Shown: in pieces, positions 55,068 through 63,217 of the stretch | Position numbering within the stretch: position 1 is the stretch's first letter | Layout of the letters: the number at the start of each line of letters is the position of its first letter | DNA from: Intrasporangium flavum | GTDB taxonomy: Bacteria; Actinomycetota; Actinomycetes; Actinomycetales; Dermatophilaceae | Direction of reading: 5' to 3' | DNA length: 64,000 nt | Assembly (NCBI RefSeq): GCF_001956915.1 | Contig: NZ_MLJO01000013.1 | Span: 186,001-250,000, forward strand | Program-made: the position numbers and the translations under genes | Notes under the pieces: generated by a model | Seen by the model: the letters and a program-made list of their open reading frames with translations, nothing else | Told to the model about the DNA's origin: nothing | The model's database searches: none

Positions 55068-55087
55068 ATCTGCGCATGGATGCAGAT
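55068..55087 (+). promoter_or_regulatory. KmtR operator covering the start codon
   Basis: ATCTGC-N8-GCAGAT palindrome including the ATG at 55076-55078 and overlapping the -10 box TATCAT (55064-55069), which ends 6 nt before the ATG. Same layout as the other two ArsR genes. Confidence 0.75.
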
Positions 55088-55471
55088 GCGCAGGCAGCAG
55101 ACCTGCCGAGCGAACAGGTCGAGCTCGCGGTCGAGATCTTCCGGATGCTGGCCGACGCCACCCGGATCCGGCTGCTCTGGGCGTTGACCGAGGGGGAGCT
55201 GTCGGTCAACGACCTTGCCGACCGCGTCGGCAAGCCCGGCCCGTCGGTCTCCCAGCACCTCGCCAAGCTGCGGATGGCGCGGATGGTGCGGACGCGGCGC
55301 GACGGCAACCAGGTGTTCTACCGCGTCGACAACGAGCACGTCGCGAGCCTCGTCCGCGACGCGGTCCACAACGCCGAGCACGCGACCGATGGAGTGCCCC
55401 GGCACCACCGGTCGGCCGACGTCGCCGCGATCGCGGCGACGGGTGGAACCACGACACGGACGACGGGCTGA
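55076..55471 (+). CDS. kmtR: Ni/Co-sensing ArsR/SmtB-family repressor KmtR
   Basis: A 131-residue sensor matching M. tuberculosis KmtR over most of its length (VEIFRMLADATRIRLLW, VGKPGPSVSQHLAKLRMARM). The KmtR ligands His88, Glu101, His102, His110 and His111 all fall at the same residue numbers here (NEHV, NAEHA, PRHHR). It should release DNA with Ni(II)/Co(II) and control the adjacent CDF exporter, which starts 1 bp after its stop. The operator over its own start codon implies autoregulation. Confidence 0.93.
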   Translation: MDADAQAADLPSEQVELAVEIFRMLADATRIRLLWALTEGELSVNDLADRVGKPGPSVSQHLAKLRMARMVRTRRDGNQVFYRVDNEHVASLVRDAVHNAEHATDGVPRHHRSADVAAIAATGGTTTRTTG

Positions 55472-55472
55472 G

Positions 55473-56534
55473 ATGCACGACCACGACCAGGACCACGCGC
55501 AGGACCACGCGCACGACCACGACCAGGACCACGCGCACGACCACGCGCACGACCACGCGCACGACCACGGTCACGACCACCGAAGGGGCCTGTGGGCCCG
55601 TGTGACCCATGCCTTCACCCCGCACTCTCACGATGCCGCCGACTCGATCGACCCGGCGCTCGAGTCGAGCGCGAGGGGGGTCCGGGCCGTCAAGGTCGGC
55701 CTCGTGGGCCTCGGCGCCACGGCCGTCCTGCAGCTGGCCGTCGTGTCCGTGTCCGGCTCGGTGGCGCTGCTGGCCGACACGATCCACAACTTCTCCGACG
55801 CGCTCACGGCCGTGCCGCTGTGGATCGCCTTCGTCCTCGGGCGCCGGGCCGCCACGAAGCGGTTCACCTACGGCTACGGCCGCGCCGAGGACCTTGCCGG
55901 CCTCTTCGTCATCGTGATGATCGCGCTGTCGGCCGTCCTCGCCGGCTGGTCCGCCGTCGAGCGGCTGCTGCACCCGGCGCCGGTCACCGACCTCGGCTGG
56001 GTCGCGCTCGCGGGCCTGCTCGGCTTCCTCGGCAACGAGGCGGTGGCCGCCTACCGGATCCGTGAGGGCCGGGCCATCGGGTCGGCGGCCCTCGTCGCCG
56101 ACGGGCACCACGCCCGCACCGACGGCCTCACCTCCCTCGCCGTCCTCGTCGGGGCCGGCGGCGTCGCGATCGGCTGGGGCTGGGCCGACGCGGTCGTCGG
56201 CCTCGTCATCACCGTGGCCATCCTCGTGGTGCTGCGCACCGCGGCCCGCGACGTGCTCCGCCGGCTCATGGACGGCATCGAGCCACAGCTCGTCGAGCAG
56301 GCCGAGGCCACCCTCGCCGCCGTGCCCGGCGTCATCGGGGTGCGCGGCGTCCGGATGCGGTGGATCGGTCACCGGATCCATGCCGAGGCCGAGCTCGACG
56401 TCGACGCCGGCGCGACCCTCGCCGAGGCCCACGCCCTGGCGCACCGCGCGGAGCGTGAGCTGGTCCGCACGACGCCGCGGCTCACGACCGCTGTCGTGCA
56501 CGCCTACCCGGCGCACGAGACGGTGGCGCACTGA
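55473..56534 (+). CDS. Cation diffusion facilitator with His/Asp-rich N-terminus (Ni/Co-type context)
   Basis: A 353-residue CDF exporter. Residues 1-36 are a nearly pure His/Asp/Ala/Gln repeat that should bind metal. Six helices follow from about 70, with HNFSD in LLADTIHNFSDALTAVPL and DGHHARTDGLTSLAV as the two halves of the transport site. A cytoplasmic domain (GVRMRWIGHRIHAEAELDVD) completes it. Coupled to kmtR, it is predicted to export Ni/Co or Zn. Confidence 0.92.
   Translation: MHDHDQDHAQDHAHDHDQDHAHDHAHDHAHDHGHDHRRGLWARVTHAFTPHSHDAADSIDPALESSARGVRAVKVGLVGLGATAVLQLAVVSVSGSVALLADTIHNFSDALTAVPLWIAFVLGRRAATKRFTYGYGRAEDLAGLFVIVMIALSAVLAGWSAVERLLHPAPVTDLGWVALAGLLGFLGNEAVAAYRIREGRAIGSAALVADGHHARTDGLTSLAVLVGAGGVAIGWGWADAVVGLVITVAILVVLRTAARDVLRRLMDGIEPQLVEQAEATLAAVPGVIGVRGVRMRWIGHRIHAEAELDVDAGATLAEAHALAHRAERELVRTTPRLTTAVVHAYPAHETVAH
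55476..55586 (+). repeat. In-frame GACCAC-GCGCAC repeats encoding the His/Asp tract
   Basis: Imperfect tandem units (GACCACGCGCAC, GACCACGACCAG) within the CDF gene encode repeated Asp-His-Ala-His and Asp-His-Asp-Gln. The short identical units make copy number likely to vary without breaking frame (12-bp steps). Confidence 0.8.
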
Positions 56535-56584
56535 CGCAGTGGGGCGCCGGCCGGTCGGTACGTCCGGACAGCGCCCCCTGCGTC
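56533..56584. terminator. Bidirectional hairpin terminator
   Basis: GACGCAGTGGGGCGC (56533-56547) pairs with GCGCCCCCTGCGTC (56571-56584) with one bulged T. It lies between the convergent CDF and SH3-like genes and includes the CDF stop codon. Confidence 0.6.
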
Positions 56585-56597
56585 GGTTCGGTGGCGC

Positions 56598-57236
56598 TCA
56601 GTGGTGGTGGCCACCCTCCGTCGCCCCGCCGGACGCGTGGCCCGACGCGTCGACGCCGCACCCCTCCCGCGGGGCGAGCTCGTGCACCGCGGCACGGGGG
56701 ACCCAGCCCGAGGCCGACCCCCGCCCGGGGGAGACGAGGCGGACGCGGGCCCGGCCGTCCCTGACCTCGAGCACCAGGGCCTGCTCGCCGGCCGGCAGCC
56801 GGCGGCCGGCGAGGGAGACCTCGCAGGTCGGGCGTCCGCCGACGAGGTGGACCTCACGCCGGAGGTAGAAGTCGTCGACCCAGCCCTCGACGGGCGGCCC
56901 TTCGACGGTGCGGACCTGCAGCCAGGTGCCCTCGATCCGCACGACGCGGGCGAGCGTCCCGTCGCGGACCTCGCCCACCGCCTGCCGGCTGCCCGGGGCG
57001 GAGTGGAGCGCGACGTCCTCGGAGACCAGCTCGCCGTGGTCGTCGCGGCCGCTGACCAGCACGAGCGGCGTCGTGGACTGGGCGAGGACCGCCGCCCGGG
57101 CGACGTCAGGCGTGCTGGCTCGCGGCGCCGGCGCACCGATCGCGCCGCCCGGGCCGGCGGATGCCGCGGTGACGGCGAGCCCGCCGGTCACGAGGACGAC
57201 CGCCGCCGCGAGGCCGGCCGACAGGTGGCGCCTCAC
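56598..57236 (-). CDS. Secreted SH3-like protein with His-rich tail
   Basis: A 212-residue exported protein. Signal peptide 1-32 (VLVTGGLAVTAASAGPGG). Two SH3-like beta-barrel segments: about 80-125 (AVGEVRDGTLARVVR, TWLQVRTVEGPPVEGWVDD) and about 145-190 (EQALVLEVRDGRARVRLV, GRGSASGWVPRAAV). The end is GHASGGATEGGHHH. There is no catalytic motif; it probably binds the cell wall or its partner. Its GTG overlaps the stop of the upstream MBL-LTD gene (GTGA), so the two are made together. Confidence 0.75.
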   Translation of the reverse strand: MRRHLSAGLAAAVVLVTGGLAVTAASAGPGGAIGAPAPRASTPDVARAAVLAQSTTPLVLVSGRDDHGELVSEDVALHSAPGSRQAVGEVRDGTLARVVRIEGTWLQVRTVEGPPVEGWVDDFYLRREVHLVGGRPTCEVSLAGRRLPAGEQALVLEVRDGRARVRLVSPGRGSASGWVPRAAVHELAPREGCGVDASGHASGGATEGGHHH

Positions 57237-58975
57237 GGGCACGTCGCCGGGTTGGCGGTGCCCTTGGTGACGTTCGCGGAGATCGTGGCGCACCACGCCC
57301 CGCCGTCGGACGTCCGGTGGAACACCTTGTCGTACTGCGTCGACCCGAGCGAGTAGGTGTACGTGTCGTAGACCGTCTCCACGCCGCCGGCGATCTTCAG
57401 GAACCGGACGGACTCCGAGCCGGTGTTGTTGAGGTAGCTCGCGCCGACGTCCATGACCCAGCGGCCGCCCGCGGGGATCGTCGTGCCGGCCGGGATCGCC
57501 TTGGGCGCCCCGCCGCCACCGGCGAGGTCGTCGACGTAGTGGCCACCGACGTCGACGGAGCTCGCCGTCGGGTTGTAGAGCTCGACCCACTCCGTGCCGG
57601 TGCCCGAGGGAGCCATGAGGAACTCGTTGACGACGACCTTGGTCGGGTCGCCGGTGCCGCCGCCGCCGGTGCCGCCGGTGCGCGTCGTGTACGTCTTGGT
57701 GCCGCCGTCGTAGTCGACGGTGAAGCCGGCGCCCGCCCCCGTCGTGGCGAGGTGGACCGTCCCGTTGTGGTTGAGGGTGCCGGTGTAGTCGATGGGGGCA
57801 CCGCTCGGGTCGGTCGTGTCGCACGGGTCGTTGGCGAGGTAGATGTCGGCGCCGACGGACCGGAACGCGTTGAGGGTGCGGTTGCCCGGGTGCCCGAAGG
57901 AGTTGGCGCCGCAGGAGATGAACCCGACCTGCGGACGCGTCGCGTTGAGGTAGGCGTCGGAGGAGGAGTGGCCGGAGCCGTGGTGGTTGGCCCGGAGCGC
58001 GTTGACCGCGCCCATCTTCGTGCTGAGCAGCGCCTCGATGTTGTTGTAGGTGTAGCTGTTGGCGCTCGTCGCGTACTCGCCGTCGCTGTCGCCGGCCGTC
58101 GCGTAGACGAACGGCCCGAACGAGGTGCGCAGGCCGATCGAGTAGTCGTTCTCGCTCGGCGGGAGGGCATCGGCGCTGTGGTCGCCGCTGACGGGGGTGG
58201 TCCCGTCAGCCTCCATGACGTCCTTGCCGTTGGCCTCGACGACGCCGGAGGAGACGCCGGCGCCCAGATCGAGCGTCGGCCACGCCGCGGCGTTCGTGAT
58301 CCGCAGGACCTTGCCGTCGATGTTGGCGCGGTCGGCCTGCGTGCTCGGGCCGTAGAGCCAGCAGATCCACCGCTTCGAGGTCTGCGAGGTCGTGCCGACG
58401 TTGTGCCACGCGGTCTCGGTGCTCGGCGTGGCCGTCGTGCCCACGTCGCAGTCCTTGTCGCCGTTGCTGTCGGTCCACACGCCGCCGTCGTGGTCGAGCA
58501 CCTGGCCGACGGTGAAGCCGAGACCGCCCGCGGACGTCGGCGTCAGCAGCTGGTAGATGCCGTTGCCGTACGTCGTCGGGGCGTCGTTGGGGTTGCCCGG
58601 GTAGCCGATGTGGTCGAGGTGGTGGTGGGAGGCCATGACGTAGTCGAGGTGGACCGGTCCCGACGCGATGCCGCAGATGCTGCGGATCTGAGCGGCCACG
58701 GCGGTGGCCCGAGTGCCGGATCCCGTTGAGTTCCAGGCGGTCTCGCCGAGGTCGATGAGCAGGGTGCGGCCGGTCGGGCCGACGACGAGCTGGGAGTCGC
58801 CCTGCTCGACGTCGAACCAGTAGACGTTGAGCTCGCCGTGGCGCCACGTGCCGGACGTCGAGCAGTGGGGTGCGTCGGGCACGGCTGCGACGGCCGGGCG
58901 CGGGGTGAGGAGGGTGGCGGGAGCCGCGAGGGCGGCTCCCATGAGCAGCAGGGCAGCAAGGCGTTGTCGGTACAC
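57233..58975 (-). CDS. Secreted ComEC-like metallo-beta-lactamase fold with lamin-tail domain
   Basis: A 580-residue exported protein. Signal peptide 1-30 (TLLTPRPAVA). Residues about 48-400 are an MBL fold close to the ComEC C-terminal type: YWFDVEQGDSQLVVGPTGRT, metal site SHHHLDH, YATAGDSDGEY and the late LRANHHGSGHSSSDAYL. Then a Gly/Thr linker and a lamin-tail domain about 450-570 (VVVNEFLMAPSGTGTEWVEL). ComEC-like MBL domains can act as nucleases and LTDs often accompany secreted nucleases, so extracellular DNA breakdown is plausible but unproven. GTG start with GGAGG upstream. Confidence 0.85.
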   Translation of the reverse strand: MYRQRLAALLLMGAALAAPATLLTPRPAVAAVPDAPHCSTSGTWRHGELNVYWFDVEQGDSQLVVGPTGRTLLIDLGETAWNSTGSGTRATAVAAQIRSICGIASGPVHLDYVMASHHHLDHIGYPGNPNDAPTTYGNGIYQLLTPTSAGGLGFTVGQVLDHDGGVWTDSNGDKDCDVGTTATPSTETAWHNVGTTSQTSKRWICWLYGPSTQADRANIDGKVLRITNAAAWPTLDLGAGVSSGVVEANGKDVMEADGTTPVSGDHSADALPPSENDYSIGLRTSFGPFVYATAGDSDGEYATSANSYTYNNIEALLSTKMGAVNALRANHHGSGHSSSDAYLNATRPQVGFISCGANSFGHPGNRTLNAFRSVGADIYLANDPCDTTDPSGAPIDYTGTLNHNGTVHLATTGAGAGFTVDYDGGTKTYTTRTGGTGGGGTGDPTKVVVNEFLMAPSGTGTEWVELYNPTASSVDVGGHYVDDLAGGGGAPKAIPAGTTIPAGGRWVMDVGASYLNNTGSESVRFLKIAGGVETVYDTYTYSLGSTQYDKVFHRTSDGGAWCATISANVTKGTANPATCP

Positions 58976-59105
58976 GGGCAGGGCCTCCGTGGGTGCGTCG
59001 TCGACGGCGCGGGGGGATCCACGCGGGCAGGAACGTAGCGTCGGCGACCTTTACCCCGAGGAAAGAGCAGGTCCGGGTTTGGTGTGGTCGGGTAAAACTC
59101 CCGGA

Positions 59106-60170
59106 TCAGCGGCGCGGGTCGACCATGGTCATGCCCGCGACCGTCGCGCGGTCGAAGCCCGGCAGCAGCTCGGCGGCCTCGGCGAGCCCGACCGTCCGCT
59201 CGACGAGCCGGTCGGGCGCGAGCACGCCCTGCTCGACGAGCCGCATCAGGGCGGGGTAGTCGACGGCGGCCATGCCGTGGCTGCCAAACAGGTCGAGCTC
59301 CCAGGCGATGACGCGCGCCATCGGCACGCGCGGGTGCCCGTCGACGGGCGGCAGCAGGCCGACCTGCACGTGGCGCCCCCGCCGACGCAGGCTCAGCAGC
59401 GCGTCGGAGCACGTCTGCTCGCTGCCGACGGCGTCGACGGCGACGTGGCTGCCGCCGCCGGTGAGGTCGGCCACGGCTGCCGGGACGTCGACGACGCCCG
59501 CCGCGTCGATGCCGTCGGTGCCGTCCGCAAGGAGAGTGTGCTCGGCTCCGAGCGCGGCTGCGGCGGAGAGGGCCTCGGGGTTGCGGTCCACGGCGATCAC
59601 CCGGGCACCGAGCGCGCGGGCGATCATGACGCAGCTGAGGCCCACACCTCCGGCGCCGACGACGGTGACCCACTCACCCTCGACGACACGGGCCCGTGCG
59701 GCGAGCGCCCGGTGGGCGGTGGCGAACCGACAGCCGAGGGCCGCCGCGGCCGAGAAGCCGAGCCAGTCCGGGAGGGCCACGAGGTTGGTGTCGGCGGCGT
59801 GCAGCGCGACGCGCTCGGCGAACGACCCCCAGTGGGTGAAGCCCGGCTGCTCCTGGTCGGGGCACACCTGGGCCTGTCCGGACCGGCACCACTCGCACCG
59901 CCCGCAGCCGCACACGAAGGGCACCGTCACGCGGTCGCCGACGTGCCAGCGCTCGACGTCGCGGCCCACCTCGCGGACGACGCCGGCGAGCTCGTGACCC
60001 GGCACGTGGGGAAAGGCGATGTCGTCGTGTCCCGCCCACGCGTGCCAGTCGCTGCGGCACAGTCCGGTCGCCACGACCTCGACGACGACCCCGGAGTCGG
60101 GGGCGACCGGGTCGGGCACCTCACGCACCTCGGGCCTCGCCCGAACGGCATCGATGACCATCGCACGCAT
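59106..60170 (-). CDS. Zinc-dependent alcohol dehydrogenase
   Basis: A 354-residue medium-chain dehydrogenase. Catalytic zinc site: C38 in TGLCRSDWH and HE in VPGHELAGVV. Structural zinc: four cysteines in CGCGRCEWCRSGQAQVC. The Rossmann motif is VVGAGGVGLSCV, with AVDRNPEAL favouring NAD. The substrate is unknown (a primary alcohol or polyol). On the minus strand CATGAT lies 6 nt before the ATG, supporting this start as leaderless. It is divergent from the GNAT gene. Confidence 0.92.
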   Translation of the reverse strand: MRAMVIDAVRARPEVREVPDPVAPDSGVVVEVVATGLCRSDWHAWAGHDDIAFPHVPGHELAGVVREVGRDVERWHVGDRVTVPFVCGCGRCEWCRSGQAQVCPDQEQPGFTHWGSFAERVALHAADTNLVALPDWLGFSAAAALGCRFATAHRALAARARVVEGEWVTVVGAGGVGLSCVMIARALGARVIAVDRNPEALSAAAALGAEHTLLADGTDGIDAAGVVDVPAAVADLTGGGSHVAVDAVGSEQTCSDALLSLRRRGRHVQVGLLPPVDGHPRVPMARVIAWELDLFGSHGMAAVDYPALMRLVEQGVLAPDRLVERTVGLAEAAELLPGFDRATVAGMTMVDPRR

Positions 60171-60231
60171 CGCGCCATCATGACAGCGGCGACCGGGCCG
60201 GCACCGCCGTGTCCGGCCCTACGCTGTCGTC

Positions 60232-60789
60232 GTGGCCGTCCCGTCGATGCGCACCGAGCGGCTCGTGCTGCGCGGCTGGACCGACCGCGACCGCCGGCCG
60301 TTCGCGGAGCTGAACGCCGATCCCGTGGTGATGGAGCACTTCCCGTCGCGCCTGACCCGCGCCGAGTCCGACGCCTTCGCCGACCGCATCGAGGAGCACT
60401 TCGCGGTGCACGGCTTCGGCCTCTGGGCGCTCGAGGCGCAGGGCGAGTTCGTCGGCTACACCGGCCTGTCCGTGCCGCGCTTCCACGCGGACTGGATGGC
60501 GGCGCGGGAGCAGCCGGTCGTCGAGGTGGGCTGGCGGCTGCGGCGCGACGCCTGGGGCCACGGCTATGCCACCGAGGCGGCCCGGGCCTGCGTCGGGCAC
60601 GCCTTCGAGGACCTCGGACGCTCGGAGGTCGTGTCGTTCACGACCGTCGGGAACGTGCGCTCCCGGGCCGTCATGGCGCGCCTCGGCATGCGGCCAGTCG
60701 CCGAGTACGACCACCCCGTCGAGGGTCACGCCGCCGTTCCCTCGGTGTGCTACCTGCTCCGTCGGTCCGCATCCGTGCAGGGCGCCTGA
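60232..60789 (+). CDS. GNAT N-acetyltransferase (RimJ/RimL-like)
   Basis: A 185-residue acetyltransferase. It begins MRTERLVLRGWTDRDRRPFA and has the acetyl-CoA loop region VGWRLRRDAWGHGYATEAAR, then SFTTVGNVRSRAVMARLGM, all typical of RimJ/RimL-type GNATs that modify protein N-termini or small amines. The target is unknown. TACGCT lies 6 nt before the GTG with no ribosome site, a leaderless arrangement. Confidence 0.9.
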   Translation: MAVPSMRTERLVLRGWTDRDRRPFAELNADPVVMEHFPSRLTRAESDAFADRIEEHFAVHGFGLWALEAQGEFVGYTGLSVPRFHADWMAAREQPVVEVGWRLRRDAWGHGYATEAARACVGHAFEDLGRSEVVSFTTVGNVRSRAVMARLGMRPVAEYDHPVEGHAAVPSVCYLLRRSASVQGA

Positions 60790-60897
60790 CCTCCTGCGCA
60801 CGCGACGGCCGGCCCGCGTCCGCGCCGTGCGGCCCGGCCTCCCGCGCGACGTGGCGTCCGCTGCGTATCCTCGGCCGGTGCGCGTCAGGGACCGGGG

Positions 60898-61875
60898 GTG
60901 ATGATGACGCGTGGAGCCCGGCGCCCGGTGCGCGCCACGCCTCGCAGCACGCCCCGCTCCACGCCCCGCACCACGCCTCGCACCACGCCCCGCACCACGG
61001 CAGGCCGCGCCGGCTCGGGTCGCGGTTCGCGCGGCCCGACGAAGGCGGGACCCCCCGGCGCACCGGCCAGGTCGCGGCGGCTGCTCGGGTCGATCCCGGT
61101 GGCCGGCCTGCTGCTGGGCGCAGCGCTCCTCGGTGTCTCGTGGGCCCTCGGTCACGGGCTGCGGGTGCCCGTCGACCAGCCGGCGACCGGGTCGCTCGTC
61201 GACGTCGTCGACACGTCGGCCCTCACCGCTCCCGCCGAGGGCGGCACGGCGGGGCGGTCGTCCCGGGCCGGCTCGCACGGCGGTACGGGCGGCGGCCCTG
61301 CGGCGCAACCGGATCCGACCTGGGTCTCGCGCATCGCCGCGCGCACGGGCATCCCCACCGTGGCCTTGCGTGCGTACGGGCGGGCCTCGATCCTCGCGGA
61401 GTCCGACCTCCCCGACTGCCACGTCGGGTGGACGACGCTGGCGGCGATCGGCCAGGTCGAGTCGGCCCACGGAACCTTCGGCGGCGGACGCCTGCTGAGG
61501 AGCGGACGCAGCTCGAGGCCCATCGTCGGGCCCGCCCTCGACGGCCGGGACGGCGTCGCGGCGCTGCGCTCCGACGCCGAGGGCGTGCGCCTGCACGGGG
61601 ACGCGACGTGGGACCACGCCGTCGGGCCGATGCAGTTCCTCACGAGCTCGTGGCAGCGGTTCGGTGCCGACGCGGACGCCGACGGGGTCGCCGACCCCAC
61701 CGACATCGACGACGCCGCGTGGGGCGCGGCGCGACACCTGTGCACCGGCGGGACGGACCTGCGCGACGGGAGGGCGTGGGCGCGAGCGATCCTGGGGTAC
61801 AACGCCTCCGACGCCTACGTCCGACGCGTGCTCGACCTCGCCGAGGGCTACGCCCGCTCTGCCGCCCGACGCTGA
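60898..61875 (+). CDS. Membrane-anchored lytic transglycosylase
   Basis: A 325-residue exported murein hydrolase. Residues 1-60 are a basic Thr-Pro-Arg-rich cytoplasmic stretch, then one anchor helix (about 66-86), a flexible Gly/Ser linker and a soluble transglycosylase domain (about 140-325) with catalytic Glu in AAIGQVESAHGTFGG and the HAVGPMQFLTSSWQRFGAD and ILGYNASDAYVRRVL motifs (MltB/RPF-like family). The GTG at 60898 is followed by two in-frame ATGs (60901, 60904), either of which could be the start. Confidence 0.88.
   Translation: MMMTRGARRPVRATPRSTPRSTPRTTPRTTPRTTAGRAGSGRGSRGPTKAGPPGAPARSRRLLGSIPVAGLLLGAALLGVSWALGHGLRVPVDQPATGSLVDVVDTSALTAPAEGGTAGRSSRAGSHGGTGGGPAAQPDPTWVSRIAARTGIPTVALRAYGRASILAESDLPDCHVGWTTLAAIGQVESAHGTFGGGRLLRSGRSSRPIVGPALDGRDGVAALRSDAEGVRLHGDATWDHAVGPMQFLTSSWQRFGADADADGVADPTDIDDAAWGAARHLCTGGTDLRDGRAWARAILGYNASDAYVRRVLDLAEGYARSAARR
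60934..60998 (+). repeat. 12-bp tandem repeats encoding Thr-Pro-Arg-Ser/Thr
   Basis: Imperfect copies of ACGCCCCGCACC encode TPRS/TPRT units in the cytoplasmic tail of the lytic transglycosylase. Only third codon positions vary, so the repeat is in frame. Confidence 0.75.
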
Positions 61876-61893
61876 CGGGCGTCTCCCGTCAGC
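61871..61893 (+). terminator. Hairpin terminator after the lytic transglycosylase
   Basis: GCTGACGGG (61871-61879) pairs with CCCGTCAGC (61885-61893), 5-nt loop; the stem includes the stop codon. Confidence 0.55.
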
Positions 61894-62029
61894 GCACACC
61901 CTGCGCATGCCGAGGCCGGTCGGCGACCAGGCGAAGCATGCGCAGGCTCGGGCCGGCGGCGTAGGCGATCCGGACGCCGGCGCGCCGCTTCGCCGGGACC
62001 GTCCGACCCGGGCCGCCTAGGCTGGCGTC

Positions 62030-63217
62030 GTGGGACAAATCGGACAGTCGACGCCGACGGCCGGTGGCCGGGCTGCCCGGCAGGGGGCCTGGCTGTTCCT
62101 CGTCGCCGGGGTGCTGGCGCTGCTCGCCATCGCCACCGGGTCGCCGCGTCCGGGAGTGCTCGTCGTCGTGGCCGTCGCCGACCTCGCGACCGCCGCCCTG
62201 TGCCTGCTGCTGCCGTGGGGCCGCTGGCCGGTCACCCGGATCGCGTGGCTGGCCCTCATCGCCTTCGTCGTCCTCGGGGTGTCGACGTGGGCCTTCGGCG
62301 GCCAGGCGGGCGGCACGATCCCCTTCTACGTCCTGACCTTCGCCTGGCTCGGGCTGCACCAGCCCCCGCGGCTCGTCGTGTGGGCGGCCGTACCGGCCGC
62401 GGTGTCGTACGTCGCCGGCCTCCTCGCGGCGGGGGCCCCGCCCGAGGCCATCGGCGGCAGCGTCGTGCTCGTGCCGGTCCTCGTCGCCGTCGGCTACGTC
62501 ATCTCGCGCACGATGTCCGACCTGCGCCGGAGCCAGCTCCGCCTCCGGGCGCAGGAGCAGTGGCGGGCCGCCATGACCGCGACGCTGGCCCACGACGTCC
62601 GCTCGCCCCTGACCTCCATCACCGGCGCGCTCGAGCTCCTCGCCGACGACCCGGGCACCCCGCGCGAGCTCGCGCCCCTCGTCGAGGCGGCGAGCCGTCA
62701 GGCCGAGCGCATCAGCCGCCTGGCCGGCGACCTGCTCGACCTCGAGCGCGTCGACCAGGGCCGGCTGCGGCTCGACCGCACGCTCGTCGACGCGCGGGCC
62801 CTCGCCGAACGGGTCGCCGAGCTGACCGACCCGCGGCAGGTGCGCGTCGAGGTCCCGGAGGGCCTCTCGGTGCTCGCCGACCGCGGACGCCTCGAGCAGA
62901 TCCTCGTCAACCTGACGAACAACGCCGTGCGCCACGGGGCCGGCCCGGTGCTGCTCGGGGCCGACCGCGAGCCGGGCGCCGTCGTGCTGTGGGTGCGCGA
63001 CCACGGGCCCGGCGTCACGCCCGAGGCGACGTCGCAGCTCTTCACCCGGCTCGCCGACGGCCGTCCCGGCACCGACTCGGTCGGGCTGGGCCTCTGGATC
63101 GTGCGGGTGCTGACGGAGGCGCACGGCGGCACGGTCTCGCAGGAGAACACGACGCCCGGCGCGGTCTTCCGGGTGCGCCTGCCGCAGCCGGGGCCCGATG
63201 CGACGCCCTTGGGCTAG
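62030..63217 (+). CDS. Sensor histidine kinase, orphan
   Basis: A 395-residue membrane kinase. Residues about 15-155 hold six hydrophobic helices with almost no extracellular domain, suggesting an intramembrane or stress-type sensor. HisKA follows with phospho-accepting His in LAHDVRSPLTSITGALELL (about 186), then HATPase: NLTNNAVRHG (N box), VRDHGPGV (G1) and SVGLGLWIV (G2). No response regulator is next to it in the window. TAGGCT lies 6 nt before the GTG (leaderless). Confidence 0.9.
   Translation: MGQIGQSTPTAGGRAARQGAWLFLVAGVLALLAIATGSPRPGVLVVVAVADLATAALCLLLPWGRWPVTRIAWLALIAFVVLGVSTWAFGGQAGGTIPFYVLTFAWLGLHQPPRLVVWAAVPAAVSYVAGLLAAGAPPEAIGGSVVLVPVLVAVGYVISRTMSDLRRSQLRLRAQEQWRAAMTATLAHDVRSPLTSITGALELLADDPGTPRELAPLVEAASRQAERISRLAGDLLDLERVDQGRLRLDRTLVDARALAERVAELTDPRQVRVEVPEGLSVLADRGRLEQILVNLTNNAVRHGAGPVLLGADREPGAVVLWVRDHGPGVTPEATSQLFTRLADGRPGTDSVGLGLWIVRVLTEAHGGTVSQENTTPGAVFRVRLPQPGPDATPLG

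Noticed and set aside
55476-55586. Regular short repeats that could suggest a CRISPR-like or protein-binding array
   Set aside because: Units are contiguous 12-mers without spacers and encode an in-frame His/Asp tract of the CDF exporter.
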